Origin: Subtercola boreus
GTDB lineage: Bacteria > Actinomycetota > Actinomycetes > Actinomycetales > Microbacteriaceae
NCBI RefSeq assembly: GCF_003399635.1
Contig: NZ_NBXB01000022.1
Coordinates: 1-50,831, forward strand
DNA: 50,831 nt
Reading direction: 5' to 3'
The position numbers and the translations under genes are program-made. Below are positions 17,582 through 26,095 of this stretch, in pieces; position 1 is the stretch's first letter, and each line of letters begins with the position of its first letter. The notes under the pieces are model-generated. The model did no database searches. It was given only the letters and a program-made list of their open reading frames with translations, and was not told where the DNA came from.

Positions 17582-18640
17582 ATGGCGCCTGAACTCAGCT
17601 GGTCGTATCTCCTCTCCTCCCTCCTCGACGCCCGCGACCTCACCGTCGCCGAGTCGACCTGGGCGATGAACGAGGTCATGGAGGGTTCAGCGAGTCCCGC
17701 GCAACTGGCCGGGTTCCTGGTCGCGCTGCGGTCGAAAGGGGAGACGGTCGACGAGATCGTGGGGTTCCGCGACGCGATCCTCGACCATGCCCTGCCGTTG
17801 GATGTCGACCCCTTCGCACTCGACATCGTGGGCACCGGCGGAGACAGGTTCGGCACCGTCAACGTCTCGACAATGGCGTCGATAGTGGCATCGGGTGCCG
17901 GCGTACCGGTCATCAAGCACGGCAACAGGGCGGCGAGTTCGCTCGCCGGATCGTCTGATGTGCTGAAGGCTCTGGGGCTCAATCTCGACCTCGAGCCCGA
18001 CGCTGTCGCCCGCGTGCTGCACGAGGCCGGCATCACCTTCGCGTTCGCGGCGAAGTTCCACCCGGGCTTCCGGCACGCGGGCGCTGTGCGGAGCGAACTC
18101 GGGATCCCGACCGTCTTCAACTACCTCGGCCCGCTCTGCAATCCGGCGAGGCCTGAAGCGTCGGCTGTCGGTGTCGCGCAGCTCGACCGGGTGCCGCTGA
18201 TCGTCGGGGTATTCCAGACCCGCGGCGCGACCGCGCTCGTTCTCCGCGGCGACGATGGGCTCGATGAACTGACCACGACGGGCCACAGCCACATCTGGGA
18301 GGTGTCGAGGGGTGCGGTCACCGAACACGATCTGGATCCACGCGACCTCGGGCTCCGCCGGGCATCCATCGAGGAACTGAAGGGCGGCGACCCGGCCGCG
18401 AACGCTGAGACGGTGAGGCGCGTGCTGGGGGGAGAGAAAGGAGCGGTCCGCGACATCGTGCTGCTGAATGCCGCGGCGGGAATGGTCGCCTTCGACCTGG
18501 CGCGCGACCCCTCCGGAGTGCAGCAGAGCATCGTCGAACGGTTCGCCTCGAAGATGGTCGTCGCCGCCGAATCCATCGACTCCGGATCGGCGGAACGCAA
18601 ACTGAAGAAGTGGGTCGCGGCGACCAATCGCGGGGCGTAG
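17582..18640 (+). CDS. trpD: Anthranilate phosphoribosyltransferase
   Basis: TrpD joins anthranilate to PRPP in tryptophan synthesis. The 352-residue protein shows the PRPP/Mg-binding GTGGD near residue 84, NVSTMAS, KHGNRAASS near 112, and the HPGFRHAG and FNYLGPLCNPA segments that line the anthranilate channel. The gene stands alone, apart from other trp genes, which is usual next to ctaE in Microbacteriaceae. It diverges from ctaE across 125 bp. Confidence 0.97.
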   Translation: MAPELSWSYLLSSLLDARDLTVAESTWAMNEVMEGSASPAQLAGFLVALRSKGETVDEIVGFRDAILDHALPLDVDPFALDIVGTGGDRFGTVNVSTMASIVASGAGVPVIKHGNRAASSLAGSSDVLKALGLNLDLEPDAVARVLHEAGITFAFAAKFHPGFRHAGAVRSELGIPTVFNYLGPLCNPARPEASAVGVAQLDRVPLIVGVFQTRGATALVLRGDDGLDELTTTGHSHIWEVSRGAVTEHDLDPRDLGLRRASIEELKGGDPAANAETVRRVLGGEKGAVRDIVLLNAAAGMVAFDLARDPSGVQQSIVERFASKMVVAAESIDSGSAERKLKKWVAATNRGA

Positions 18641-18721
18641 GTTTAGCGTCGAGTCCCGGCTCGATTTCGTACCGTCCTTCCGGTGTGCGGGGGCACCGGC
18701 CATTCGTGTGGAGGAATTTCA

Positions 18722-19723
18722 ATGAAGAAGCTCATCAATGACCCGAAGAACGTCGTCGACGAGGCAGCCCGGGGTATCGAAGCCGCCCACGGCGACCTCG
18801 TGGAGGTGTTCTACGATCCGATCTACATCGTGCGGAAGGGCGCCCCGGTGCAGGGCAAGGTGGCGCTGGTCAGCGGTGGTGGCAGCGGGCACGAGCCGCT
18901 GCACGGAGGCTTCGTCGGGTTCGGGATGCTCGATGCCGCCGTTCCCGGGCCGGTGTTCACCTCGCCCACACCCGATCCGATCGTCGCGGCCACGAAGGCC
19001 GTCGACGGGGGTGCCGGGGTGCTTCACATCGTGAAGAACTACACCGGCGACGTGCTGAACTTCGAGACCGCGGCCGACCTGGCCTCGGCCGAGGACATCG
19101 AGGTGCGCTCCGTGATCATCAACGACGATGTCGCGGTGAAGGATTCCCTCTATACGGCCGGGCGCCGGGGGGTAGCCGGGACCGTGCTCGTCGAGAAGAT
19201 CGCCGGTGCCTCGGCCGAGCGGCTTGACGACCTCGACACCGTGGCATCCATCGCCCAGCGGGTCAACGACCAGACCCGCTCGATGGGCGTTGCTCTCACG
19301 CCCTGCGTGGTTCCGCACGCGGGCGAGCCGAGCTTCACCCTCGCAGACGACGAGATCGAGATCGGGATCGGGATCCACGGCGAACCGGGCCGCGAACGCA
19401 TCAAGCTCGAGCCGGCCGACGCGATCGTCGATCGTCTGCTCGGCCCGATCCTCGAAGACCTGCCGTTCGCCTCGGGTGACAAGGTGCTGCTGTTCGTCAA
19501 CGGGATGGGCGGAACACCGCAGATCGAGCTCTACATCGTGTTCCGGCGTGCGGCCGAGGTGTTGAAGGAGAAGGGGATCGACGTGACCCGGTCGCTGGTC
19601 GGCAACTTCGTCACCTCGCTCGAGATGCAGGGCGCGTCGATCACTGTACTGAAACTGGATGACGAACTGACCGAGCTGTGGGATGCCCCCGTGCAGACCG
19701 CCGCTCTCCGATGGGGAAGGTAG
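18722..19723 (+). CDS. dhaK: Dihydroxyacetone kinase subunit DhaK
   Basis: DhaK binds dihydroxyacetone covalently as a hemiaminal on a histidine and receives phosphate from DhaL-ADP. The 333-residue length is standard. Visible are SGGGSGHEP with the GHEP loop, HIVKNYTGD, and GIGIHGEPG in which His219 is the substrate-binding residue. An ATG 13 codons upstream in frame (18683) is rejected because GGAGGAA lies 8 nt before 18722 and the family begins MKKLIN. First gene of dhaKLM. Confidence 0.97.
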   Translation: MKKLINDPKNVVDEAARGIEAAHGDLVEVFYDPIYIVRKGAPVQGKVALVSGGGSGHEPLHGGFVGFGMLDAAVPGPVFTSPTPDPIVAATKAVDGGAGVLHIVKNYTGDVLNFETAADLASAEDIEVRSVIINDDVAVKDSLYTAGRRGVAGTVLVEKIAGASAERLDDLDTVASIAQRVNDQTRSMGVALTPCVVPHAGEPSFTLADDEIEIGIGIHGEPGRERIKLEPADAIVDRLLGPILEDLPFASGDKVLLFVNGMGGTPQIELYIVFRRAAEVLKEKGIDVTRSLVGNFVTSLEMQGASITVLKLDDELTELWDAPVQTAALRWGR

Positions 19724-19728
19724 ACGGG

Positions 19729-20448
19729 ATGAGCCTCGGTATCGACTGGGTGACCGAATGGATCCGGGAGAGTGCGCGGGTGATCTCCGACAACCGCGTC
19801 GAGCTGATCACCCTCGACCGCGAGATCGGTGACGGTGACCACGGTGAGAACCTCGACAGGGGGTTCAGTGCGGTCATCCAAAAGCTCGCGGATCTTCCGG
19901 GCGACGCGGTTCCAGGCGATGCCCTGAAGCTCGTGGCGACCACTTTGATCTCGACGGTCGGCGGGGCGTCCGGCCCCCTGGTCGGCACGGCGTACCTGAA
20001 GGCCGCGGGCGCTGTCGGCAAGGCCGAGACGCTGGATGGCGCGGCGATCGTTGCTCTGCTGACCGCAGCGCGCGACGGTGTGGTGCTCCGCGGCAAGGCC
20101 GAGGTCGGCGACAAGACGATGATCGACGCCTGGACGCCTGCGGTGGATGCCGCTGCCCAGGCGCTGGCCGACGGTGCCGACGAGGCCGGAATTCTGGCGG
20201 CGGCTGCGGATGCCGCAGAGCAGGGCGCGAAGTCGACGGAACCGCTCGTCGCCCGGAAGGGTCGTGCGAGCTACCTCGGCGAGCGGGCGATCGGGCACCG
20301 CGACCCGGGTTCGCAGTCGTCGGCGCTCATTCTGAGGGCTGCATCGGATGCTGCGGTCGAGGTGGGATCGGATGCCCGATCCGCAAACAGTGCCCCCGCA
20401 GACAGTGCCCCCGCAGACGGTGCCTCAGGCACCAGTGGTGCGTCCTAG
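19729..20448 (+). CDS. dhaL: Dihydroxyacetone kinase ADP-binding subunit DhaL
   Basis: DhaL holds a permanently bound ADP that DhaM rephosphorylates to ATP for transfer to dihydroxyacetone. The 239-residue product has the Mg-ADP aspartate motif GDGDHGENLDRGF near residue 34, a GGASGPLVGTA loop, and the KARPGRASYLGERAIGH-type end (here ARKGRASYLGERAIGHRDPG). The start at 19729 follows GGGGAAGG by 8 nt. A C-terminal tail of about 30 Ala/Ser/Asp residues, absent from typical DhaL, is encoded partly by a 15-nt tandem repeat overlapping the dhaM region. Confidence 0.95.
   Translation: MSLGIDWVTEWIRESARVISDNRVELITLDREIGDGDHGENLDRGFSAVIQKLADLPGDAVPGDALKLVATTLISTVGGASGPLVGTAYLKAAGAVGKAETLDGAAIVALLTAARDGVVLRGKAEVGDKTMIDAWTPAVDAAAQALADGADEAGILAAAADAAEQGAKSTEPLVARKGRASYLGERAIGHRDPGSQSSALILRAASDAAVEVGSDARSANSAPADSAPADGASGTSGAS
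20381..20425 (+). repeat. Three 15-nt tandem repeats at the dhaL-dhaM junction
   Basis: Three units of the form CCGCARACRGTGCCC occupy 20381-20395, 20396-20410 and 20411-20425. They encode a repeated Ala-Asp-Ser-Ala-Pro tail in DhaL and, one frame over, a repeated PQTVP stretch upstream of the DhaM start. Confidence 0.8.
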
Positions 20449-21208
20449 CGTGGCAGGCGTCGAGGGCAGAGTCGGGCTGGTGTTCGTCTCGCACAGCGAG
20501 AAGATCGCCTCGGGGCTCGTCGATCTCGCAGCGCAGATGGCGCCCGGCACGGCGTTGGTGGCGGCCGGCGGCACCGACGAGGGCGGCATCGGCACGAGCT
20601 TCGAGAAGGTGACGGCCGCGATGGCGGAGGCCGATTCGGGCGAGGGTGTCGTCGTGCTGTGCGACCTCGGGTCGGCCATCCTGACCGCCGAGACGGCACT
20701 CGACTTTCTCGACGACGAGGTGCGGGAGCGCGTGCGGATCGTCGACGCGCCGCTGGTCGAAGGTGCGGTCGCCGCGTCGGTTACCGCGGAGACCGGCGGA
20801 TCGCTCGCGGCGGTCGTCGCGGCTGCCGAATCGGCTCGCGGTGCTTTCGGCGAGGTGCCCGGGCAGGGCCCTGTCGGCACGGGGGCTGCCGGCACGGAGG
20901 CTGCCGGCGCAGCATCCGGTGCCGCAGGCGACAGGGATGGCGGGGCCGACGCCGCGCTCACCCGGACCGTGACCATCGTGAACCGAGACGGGTTGCACGC
21001 CCGCCCGGCGGCGGAGTTCGTCAAGCTCGCGAACAGCTACGACCAGAGGGTGACGATCAACGGCAAGGACTCGAAGAGCCTGCTCGGCATCATGTCGCTC
21101 GGCCTGGTGCGCGGTGCGACCGCCACCCTGGCGGCTGCCGACGAGTCTGCGCGCCCGGCCCTCGACGCCCTGGTGGCCCTCATCGAGTCTGGTTTCGGCG
21201 AGGAGTAG
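20438..21208 (+). CDS. dhaM: PTS-dependent dihydroxyacetone kinase phosphotransferase DhaM (EIIA-HPr)
   Basis: DhaM relays phosphate from PEP through the PTS to DhaL-bound ADP. The N-terminal EIIA-Man-like domain has the active histidine in VFVSHSEKIA (His19) and DLGSAILTAE. After an Ala/Gly linker comes an HPr domain with NRDGLHARPAAEF (His187) and the SLLGIMSLG regulatory-site region. No EI domain is present, so enzyme I must be encoded elsewhere. The frame is open to 20348; I chose GTG 20438 (20435 and 20450 are alternatives), overlapping dhaL, because the EIIA fold begins soon after. Confidence 0.92.
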   Translation: MRPSVAGVEGRVGLVFVSHSEKIASGLVDLAAQMAPGTALVAAGGTDEGGIGTSFEKVTAAMAEADSGEGVVVLCDLGSAILTAETALDFLDDEVRERVRIVDAPLVEGAVAASVTAETGGSLAAVVAAAESARGAFGEVPGQGPVGTGAAGTEAAGAASGAAGDRDGGADAALTRTVTIVNRDGLHARPAAEFVKLANSYDQRVTINGKDSKSLLGIMSLGLVRGATATLAAADESARPALDALVALIESGFGEE

Positions 21209-21213
21209 ACCGC

Positions 21214-21269
21214 CGAAGGGACGCAAACTGCTCAGAAGACGAATCTTTGGAGCGGTTTGCGTCCCTTCG
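21214..21269. repeat. 15-bp inverted repeat between convergent dhaM and dps
   Basis: CGAAGGGACGCAAAC at 21214-21228 is exactly complementary to 21255-21269, with a 26-nt loop. It begins 5 nt after the dhaM stop and ends 24 nt before the dps stop. No T-tract follows on either strand. Confidence 0.8.
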
Positions 21270-21293
21270 ACGCGGTCCTCGTTTGAGGGTGCC

Positions 21294-21839
21294 CTACTTG
21301 GCAGTCGCCGTGCGGTTCTCGGCGCCGACCATCCAGGCGTACTGCTCGAGCTTCTCGATGATGCCGTGGAGGAGATCTGCGCTGGTCGGGTCGGCGTCGT
21401 CGACCGTGTCGTGCACCTCGCGCATGGTTCCGACGGTCGCCTCGAGGCGCACGACGACGAGGTCCACCGTCTCGGCGGTGTCGATCTCGCCGTTGGGGTA
21501 CTCAGGCAGCGAGGTGGTGGCCGCAACGGTGTCGGAACGACCATCCGGAACCGCGTGAAGTGCACGCATGCGCTCGGCGATCGTGTCGCTGTACTCGCGT
21601 GCCGCGTCGATGATCTCGTCGAGCTGCAGGTGCAGGTCGCGGAAGTTCTTGCCGACGACGTTCCAGTGCGCCTGCTTGCCCTGCACGTGGAGCTCGATGA
21701 GGTCGACGAGCACGGCCTGCAGGGAGTCGGTCAGCTCTGTGGGGGCTTTGAAGCCGCGCTCGGCGTTCTGGCGGCGGGTGGCCTTGGGGCCGCCGTCGGA
21801 GGGAACCTTCACGTCGCGCTCGATGGTGTTCGTTGACAT
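21294..21839 (-). CDS. dps: Dps family DNA-binding ferritin-like protein
   Basis: Dps oxidises and stores iron with hydrogen peroxide as oxidant and can coat DNA in stationary phase. The 181-residue protein has the ferroxidase motif QAHWNVVG (His58), followed by His70 and Asp74/Glu75 in RDLHLQLDE and the AERMRALHA segment. The basic N-terminal tail (KATRRQNAERG) could contact DNA. The ATG at 21839 is preferred over an in-frame start at 21935 because of the family N-terminus and the AAAGG about 10 nt upstream. Confidence 0.95.
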   Translation of the reverse strand: MSTNTIERDVKVPSDGGPKATRRQNAERGFKAPTELTDSLQAVLVDLIELHVQGKQAHWNVVGKNFRDLHLQLDEIIDAAREYSDTIAERMRALHAVPDGRSDTVAATTSLPEYPNGEIDTAETVDLVVVRLEATVGTMREVHDTVDDADPTSADLLHGIIEKLEQYAWMVGAENRTATAK

Positions 21840-21960
21840 GGTGTGTGCCTTTCTGATCTGCGAATGGGCGTCTTCAACGCTACGCCTGGGCCGGGCGCGC
21901 GTCACCTCGGGCCGGGGCGGTTGACAAGGCGCCACGGGTGGTGGGTGGATGCGGCCATCA

Positions 21961-23823
21961 TCACGACTTCTCGCGGGTGAGTTCCTCGATCGTGATGGCC
22001 GCGTTGATCAGGGCGAGGTGGCTGAGCCCCTGCGGGAGGTTGCCGAGGAACGACAGGTCGTCGGCGTCGATCATCTCGGAGTAGAGGCCGACGTCGTTCG
22101 AGAGGCCGACGAGTTCGTCCATCAGGGCGATGGACTCGTCGGGCCGGCCGATGCAGACCAGGGCCGATGCCAGCCAGAAGGCGCAGGCGACGAACGTCGC
22201 CTCCTCGGCCTCGGCGCCCGAGTACCGGTAGACGAGCGGGCCCCGGGAGAGCTCGCTCTGGATCGCGTCGATCGTCAGCGACATCCGTTCGCCCCGATCG
22301 AAGCCGCTGGGTGCATGCAGCAGAACGGATGCGTCGAGCTCCTCGCTGCCCGGGTACATGACGTAGCTCTGGCGACTCTCCGACCAGCAGTGCTCACGCA
22401 CCCACTCCTGGATCATGCCCTTCTCGGATCTCCAGCGGGCCGGGTCTCCCGGGATCTGGCCGAGCTCTGCGAGCTCGACCGCGGCATCCAGAGCCTGCCA
22501 GCAGCCCATCTTCGAGGAGGTGTAGTGCCGGGTGTCCTCGAGCTCCCAGATGCCGGCGTCGGGGCGGCGCCAGTCGTCGCAGGCACGGTCGGCGACGCCC
22601 GCGAGCATGCGGCCGGTCTCCGCGTCGAGCACATTGCCGGCCTTCACATAGAGCCGCATCACGTCGAAGAGGTCGCCGAAGACACCGAGCTGCAACTGGC
22701 CGCTCGCCGGGTTGCCGGTGACGACGGGGCCGGCGTTCCGCCAGCCGGTCGAGTCGTGCTTCTCGACGTCGCCGGGGGGAGACCCGTCGAGACCGTAGAA
22801 GACGTGCAGGTCGGGGCCGTTTGCGCGGATCGTCTTCAGCAGCCACGACACCGAGGCGTGGGTCTCCTCCCGGAGGCCGAACCGGATCAGGGCGTGCACG
22901 GTGTAGGCGAGGTCGCGGATCCAGGCGAAGCGGTAGTCCCAGTTCTTACCCCCGCGTGAGCTCTCCGGCAGAGAGGTGGTCGCCGCCGCGGCGATCGCGC
23001 CGGTGGGGCTGTAGATCAGGAGCTTCAGGGCGAGGGCGCTCCGCTTGACCGCATCCTTCCACGGGCCGTCGTAGGTGAACTCCTCCGACCAGTTCTCCCA
23101 GTTCTTGACCGTGCGCTCGATGCCGCTGTCGGTGAGTTCGGGCTGTGGGATGTGCAGCGGCTCGTTCGACGTGCCAGCGACGGCGAGCACGTGGTGCGAC
23201 TTCGGGCTCGTCGTGAACCGGCCGGCGATGGCCCGCTCGCCACCGCCGCGCGGGCCGTGGTCGATGCCGCGCACGGCGATGGTGACGGAATCGACGCGGA
23301 TGACGGGGCCGTGGGTGGTCTTCTGGATCCACGGGCTCGCCGTCGACAGGCAGGTGCCGGGCGCGACCCGCCAGCGGAAGCGCACACTGCCCTTCACCCC
23401 CACGACTCGACGGGCGAGTTCGGCCCAGGGCAGGCGGCCGGCGAACCCGGTGACGAGGGCGTCGGTCAGCACAGCGGTGCCGGTGTCGGTGGTGAAGGTG
23501 GTTTCGAGCACGTTGGTGCCGGGGAGGTAGCGACGCCTCGAGGTGAAGGCCTGCGTGGGGGTCAGTTCCAGGGCGCCGCCCTCGCTCTCGTCGAGGAGCC
23601 GGGCGAAGACGGGGGTGCCGTTGAGGTTCGGCACGGGGAACCAGTCGATGCTGCCGTCGAGCGCGATGAGGGCGACCGTGCGGCCGTCGCCGATGGCGCC
23701 ATAGGAACGGAGGTCTGTGTAGCCGCCACGGCGGATCGGCACGGTGCCGGTCTGCGGTTGCGTGGCAGCGGCCGGTCGTGGGGTGGGGGAGGGGTCTGCG
23801 TGCTTCTTGGTCACTCTGGTCAC
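21961..23823 (-). CDS. Glycoside hydrolase family 15 protein (glucoamylase/trehalase-like)
   Basis: An (alpha/alpha)6-barrel hydrolase of 620 residues, probably acting on alpha-linked glucosides; actinobacterial members include trehalases. An N-terminal beta-sandwich domain starts with LRSYGAIGDGRTVALIALDGS. The barrel shows NWDYRFAWIRDLAYTVHALI, the GIWELEDTRHYTSSKM region carrying the proposed acid, and GLYSEMIDADDL followed by LGNLPQGLSHLALINAA carrying the proposed base. No signal peptide is seen, so it is probably cytoplasmic. It lies 83 bp after the GT2 gene on the same strand and could be the last gene of that operon. Confidence 0.9.
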   Translation of the reverse strand: MTRVTKKHADPSPTPRPAAATQPQTGTVPIRRGGYTDLRSYGAIGDGRTVALIALDGSIDWFPVPNLNGTPVFARLLDESEGGALELTPTQAFTSRRRYLPGTNVLETTFTTDTGTAVLTDALVTGFAGRLPWAELARRVVGVKGSVRFRWRVAPGTCLSTASPWIQKTTHGPVIRVDSVTIAVRGIDHGPRGGGERAIAGRFTTSPKSHHVLAVAGTSNEPLHIPQPELTDSGIERTVKNWENWSEEFTYDGPWKDAVKRSALALKLLIYSPTGAIAAAATTSLPESSRGGKNWDYRFAWIRDLAYTVHALIRFGLREETHASVSWLLKTIRANGPDLHVFYGLDGSPPGDVEKHDSTGWRNAGPVVTGNPASGQLQLGVFGDLFDVMRLYVKAGNVLDAETGRMLAGVADRACDDWRRPDAGIWELEDTRHYTSSKMGCWQALDAAVELAELGQIPGDPARWRSEKGMIQEWVREHCWSESRQSYVMYPGSEELDASVLLHAPSGFDRGERMSLTIDAIQSELSRGPLVYRYSGAEAEEATFVACAFWLASALVCIGRPDESIALMDELVGLSNDVGLYSEMIDADDLSFLGNLPQGLSHLALINAAITIEELTREKS

Positions 23824-23906
23824 GATCTACCGTACGACGAACGGCTGGGAGGATGCGCGCCGGGCGGAGGGGTTGCGCGTCGCGTGGTCGGTCAGGCAGC
23901 GGGCGG

Positions 23907-24680
23907 TCAGGCGGGCGGCACCAGCTGGGTGCGCAGGTAGCCCGCGAACCCACCGGGGGTGCGGCCCGCCTGGCGGCCGGAGGTCAGCACTTCGGCGGAA
24001 GCGGTGGCGACGGTGCGGGCATCCAGAGCCTCGAGGCGAGCGACGAGGTCGACGTCCTCGTGCTCGCTGAGCGGGGCGAACCCTCCCGCCCGAGCGTAGA
24101 AGTCTGCACGGAAACCCAGGTTCGCCCCATGGATGTTGCCGTGCGCGACCCCCGGCGGGTGCCGCCTGACCCAGGCATCGACCTGCCGGGTGCTGAGGTC
24201 GGCGAAGTCGGGGCGGACCGTGCCGAGCACGACGTCAGCACCCTCGGCGGCGAATTCGAGCTGGTGGAGCAGCCAGGTGGCGGGCACGACGGAATCGGCA
24301 TCGGTGTTGGCGATCCAGACGCGGGAGGCGAATCCGCGTGCGAAGAGGTCGAGAGCGTCGAGGGCGAGAGCGACTCCGGCGCGGCGGGCCGCACCGACAG
24401 AACGCGCGTCGACCGTCAGCACGGAGACCCCGGGGAAGGAGCGGGCGATGGCCTCGGTGTCGTCGTCGCTGCTGTCGACCGCGACGATGGTGACGATGCT
24501 GGGGCCGGTGTCGCCGAGGCGGTCCCGGGTGAAGGCGATCGCCTGCTCGACGGAATCGAGGCAGCGGGCGATCAGCTGCTCCTCGTTGCGGGCGGGGATG
24601 ACGATGGCGACGCTGTCGATCTCGTCGGGCCCCCTTCTGCGCGCTCTCCCGTCGGCTCCGGATGATCGCTGGGGTGTCAT
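23907..24680 (-). CDS. GT2 family glycosyltransferase
   Basis: The 257-residue protein has a GT-A fold: the nucleotide-binding start VAIVIPARNEEQLI (about residue 23), VAVDSSDDDT, the NTDADSVV metal-binding DxD near 125, and HEDVDLVARL toward the end. No membrane helix is present. The donor and acceptor cannot be inferred. Its ATG overlaps the stop of the preceding PIG-L/methyltransferase gene by 4 bp, so it belongs to the same pathway operon. Confidence 0.9.
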   Translation of the reverse strand: MTPQRSSGADGRARRRGPDEIDSVAIVIPARNEEQLIARCLDSVEQAIAFTRDRLGDTGPSIVTIVAVDSSDDDTEAIARSFPGVSVLTVDARSVGAARRAGVALALDALDLFARGFASRVWIANTDADSVVPATWLLHQLEFAAEGADVVLGTVRPDFADLSTRQVDAWVRRHPPGVAHGNIHGANLGFRADFYARAGGFAPLSEHEDVDLVARLEALDARTVATASAEVLTSGRQAGRTPGGFAGYLRTQLVPPA

Positions 24681-26095
24681 GCGAGTCCCGTCTGTTCTGC
24701 AACCGAGCGGGGGTCGGGGGAGTAGACGTCGAGCACGAAGTCACGTTCGAGGTGATGGGTGAGGAGGGTGTGGCCAGCCTCAGCGGCGAGAGCGGCGATC
24801 ACGCCGTGCACTCCGTCGCCGGTCTGCAGGTAGTCGGCGACCGGGTGGCGCCAGTGGCAGGCCACGAAGACCCCGTCGGCAGTGAGCGCACGCGCGGCGT
24901 CGGTGACGACCAGGCGGAGGGTCGGTTCGTCGAAGTAGTAGCCCACCTCGCTGAGCAGCACGAGGTCGAAGGCGCCGGGCGGGAAGCTCTCGGACACATC
25001 CGCCACGCTCAGGTGTACGTTCGGATGCCCGGCCAGGCGCTCCCGGGCACGGTCGATGGCGGCGGGCGCGATGTCGACAGCGAGCAGTGAGCCGGTTCGC
25101 GGCGCGAGCTGCTCGGTCAGCACACCGATCGAACAGCCGATCTCGAGCGCCCGGTCGAAGTGCCGGCGGGGGAGGCTCGCAAGGGTGACGGCGCGCTTGC
25201 GCTCCTCGTACCAGCGACTCGTGAAGCCCCAGGGGTCGTCGTGGCGGGCATACGTGTCGTCGAAGTAGTCGCGGCCGAGCGTCGGGATCGGAGCCTCAAG
25301 ATGCGCGGATTCGGCGATGATCAGGACCTCCTGGGGGCGGCTGAAGTGCGCAAGGAACGTCGGATTAAGCAGAGCTTCGTCGCCCGGTTCGGGGGAGAGC
25401 GGTTCGGTCTGCGACCGGTAGGCGGCAATGGCGGCGCGCTTCCTGGCGAGGGCTCCGGAGTCGGTCAGAGCCGTGAAGCGCGTCCAGGGTGTGGCCGGAT
25501 CGGCGGGGTTCGACCAGTGCCAGAGCCAGATCGGGTACTCGACCAGGTCGAGCGCGGCGGACGCCTCGTCGGCGAGCGCGGCGGCGATCTCCCCCAGTAT
25601 CCGGTGGTCGCGGTGGCCGTCGCCGCGCCACGGAGCCACGAGCAGGGTGCGGGCGGGCGCGTCGGCCGGCGCCGCCGCAGTGGGTGGCGGCAGCAGCGCG
25701 ATGAAATCGCTGATCGCTGCGCTGATCGGAGCGCGATCCACCTGCACGCGGCCGTCGGGGAAGCCGAGGAACGTCACGGCCGCGCGCGGGTTCAGCAGCG
25801 CGATGGCCTCCGTCGCCTCGGCGGCCCGCGTCGCGGCGAGGTCGGAGGCGACCACACTCGGCGAGCCGGGGTGGGAGGCGGAGCCGTCTGTGACGATGAT
25901 GACGTCGGCGGGGATGCCGAGCGCAAAGGCACGGGCGAGGAGGGCCCCGGCGCCGAGGGTCTCATCGTCGGGGTGGGCGGCGAGCACGATCATCCGGTCG
26001 ACGCCTGTGAGCGAGAAGACAGGAAGCTGCCCGAGACGGGGGTCGGCCAGCCATTCCGCTGAAGAGGTTCCCGGGTCGCGGGAGTCGAAGCTCAC
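24677..26095 (-). CDS. Fusion of PIG-L family deacetylase and NodS-like SAM methyltransferase
   Basis: A 472-residue two-domain enzyme. Residues about 30-250 form a PIG-L (LmbE-like) zinc N-deacetylase with AAHPDDETLGAG (39-50) and a GDGHRDHR metal-site histidine near 161. Residues about 285-450 form a class I methyltransferase resembling NodS: DPWGFTSRWYEERKRAV, the SAM-binding ALEIGCSIGVLTEQL near 316, and DLVLLSEVGYYF. Together they predict N-deacetylation then N-methylation of an amino-sugar or similar amide. GTG at 26095 overlaps the upstream stop (GTGA), so a longer in-frame extension is rejected. Confidence 0.9.
   Translation of the reverse strand: MSFDSRDPGTSSAEWLADPRLGQLPVFSLTGVDRMIVLAAHPDDETLGAGALLARAFALGIPADVIIVTDGSASHPGSPSVVASDLAATRAAEATEAIALLNPRAAVTFLGFPDGRVQVDRAPISAAISDFIALLPPPTAAAPADAPARTLLVAPWRGDGHRDHRILGEIAAALADEASAALDLVEYPIWLWHWSNPADPATPWTRFTALTDSGALARKRAAIAAYRSQTEPLSPEPGDEALLNPTFLAHFSRPQEVLIIAESAHLEAPIPTLGRDYFDDTYARHDDPWGFTSRWYEERKRAVTLASLPRRHFDRALEIGCSIGVLTEQLAPRTGSLLAVDIAPAAIDRARERLAGHPNVHLSVADVSESFPPGAFDLVLLSEVGYYFDEPTLRLVVTDAARALTADGVFVACHWRHPVADYLQTGDGVHGVIAALAAEAGHTLLTHHLERDFVLDVYSPDPRSVAEQTGLA

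Noticed and set aside
15726-17669. 647-codon plus-strand ORF opposite qcrA, qcrC and ctaE
   Set aside because: Shadow of three conserved respiratory genes; no motif in its translation.
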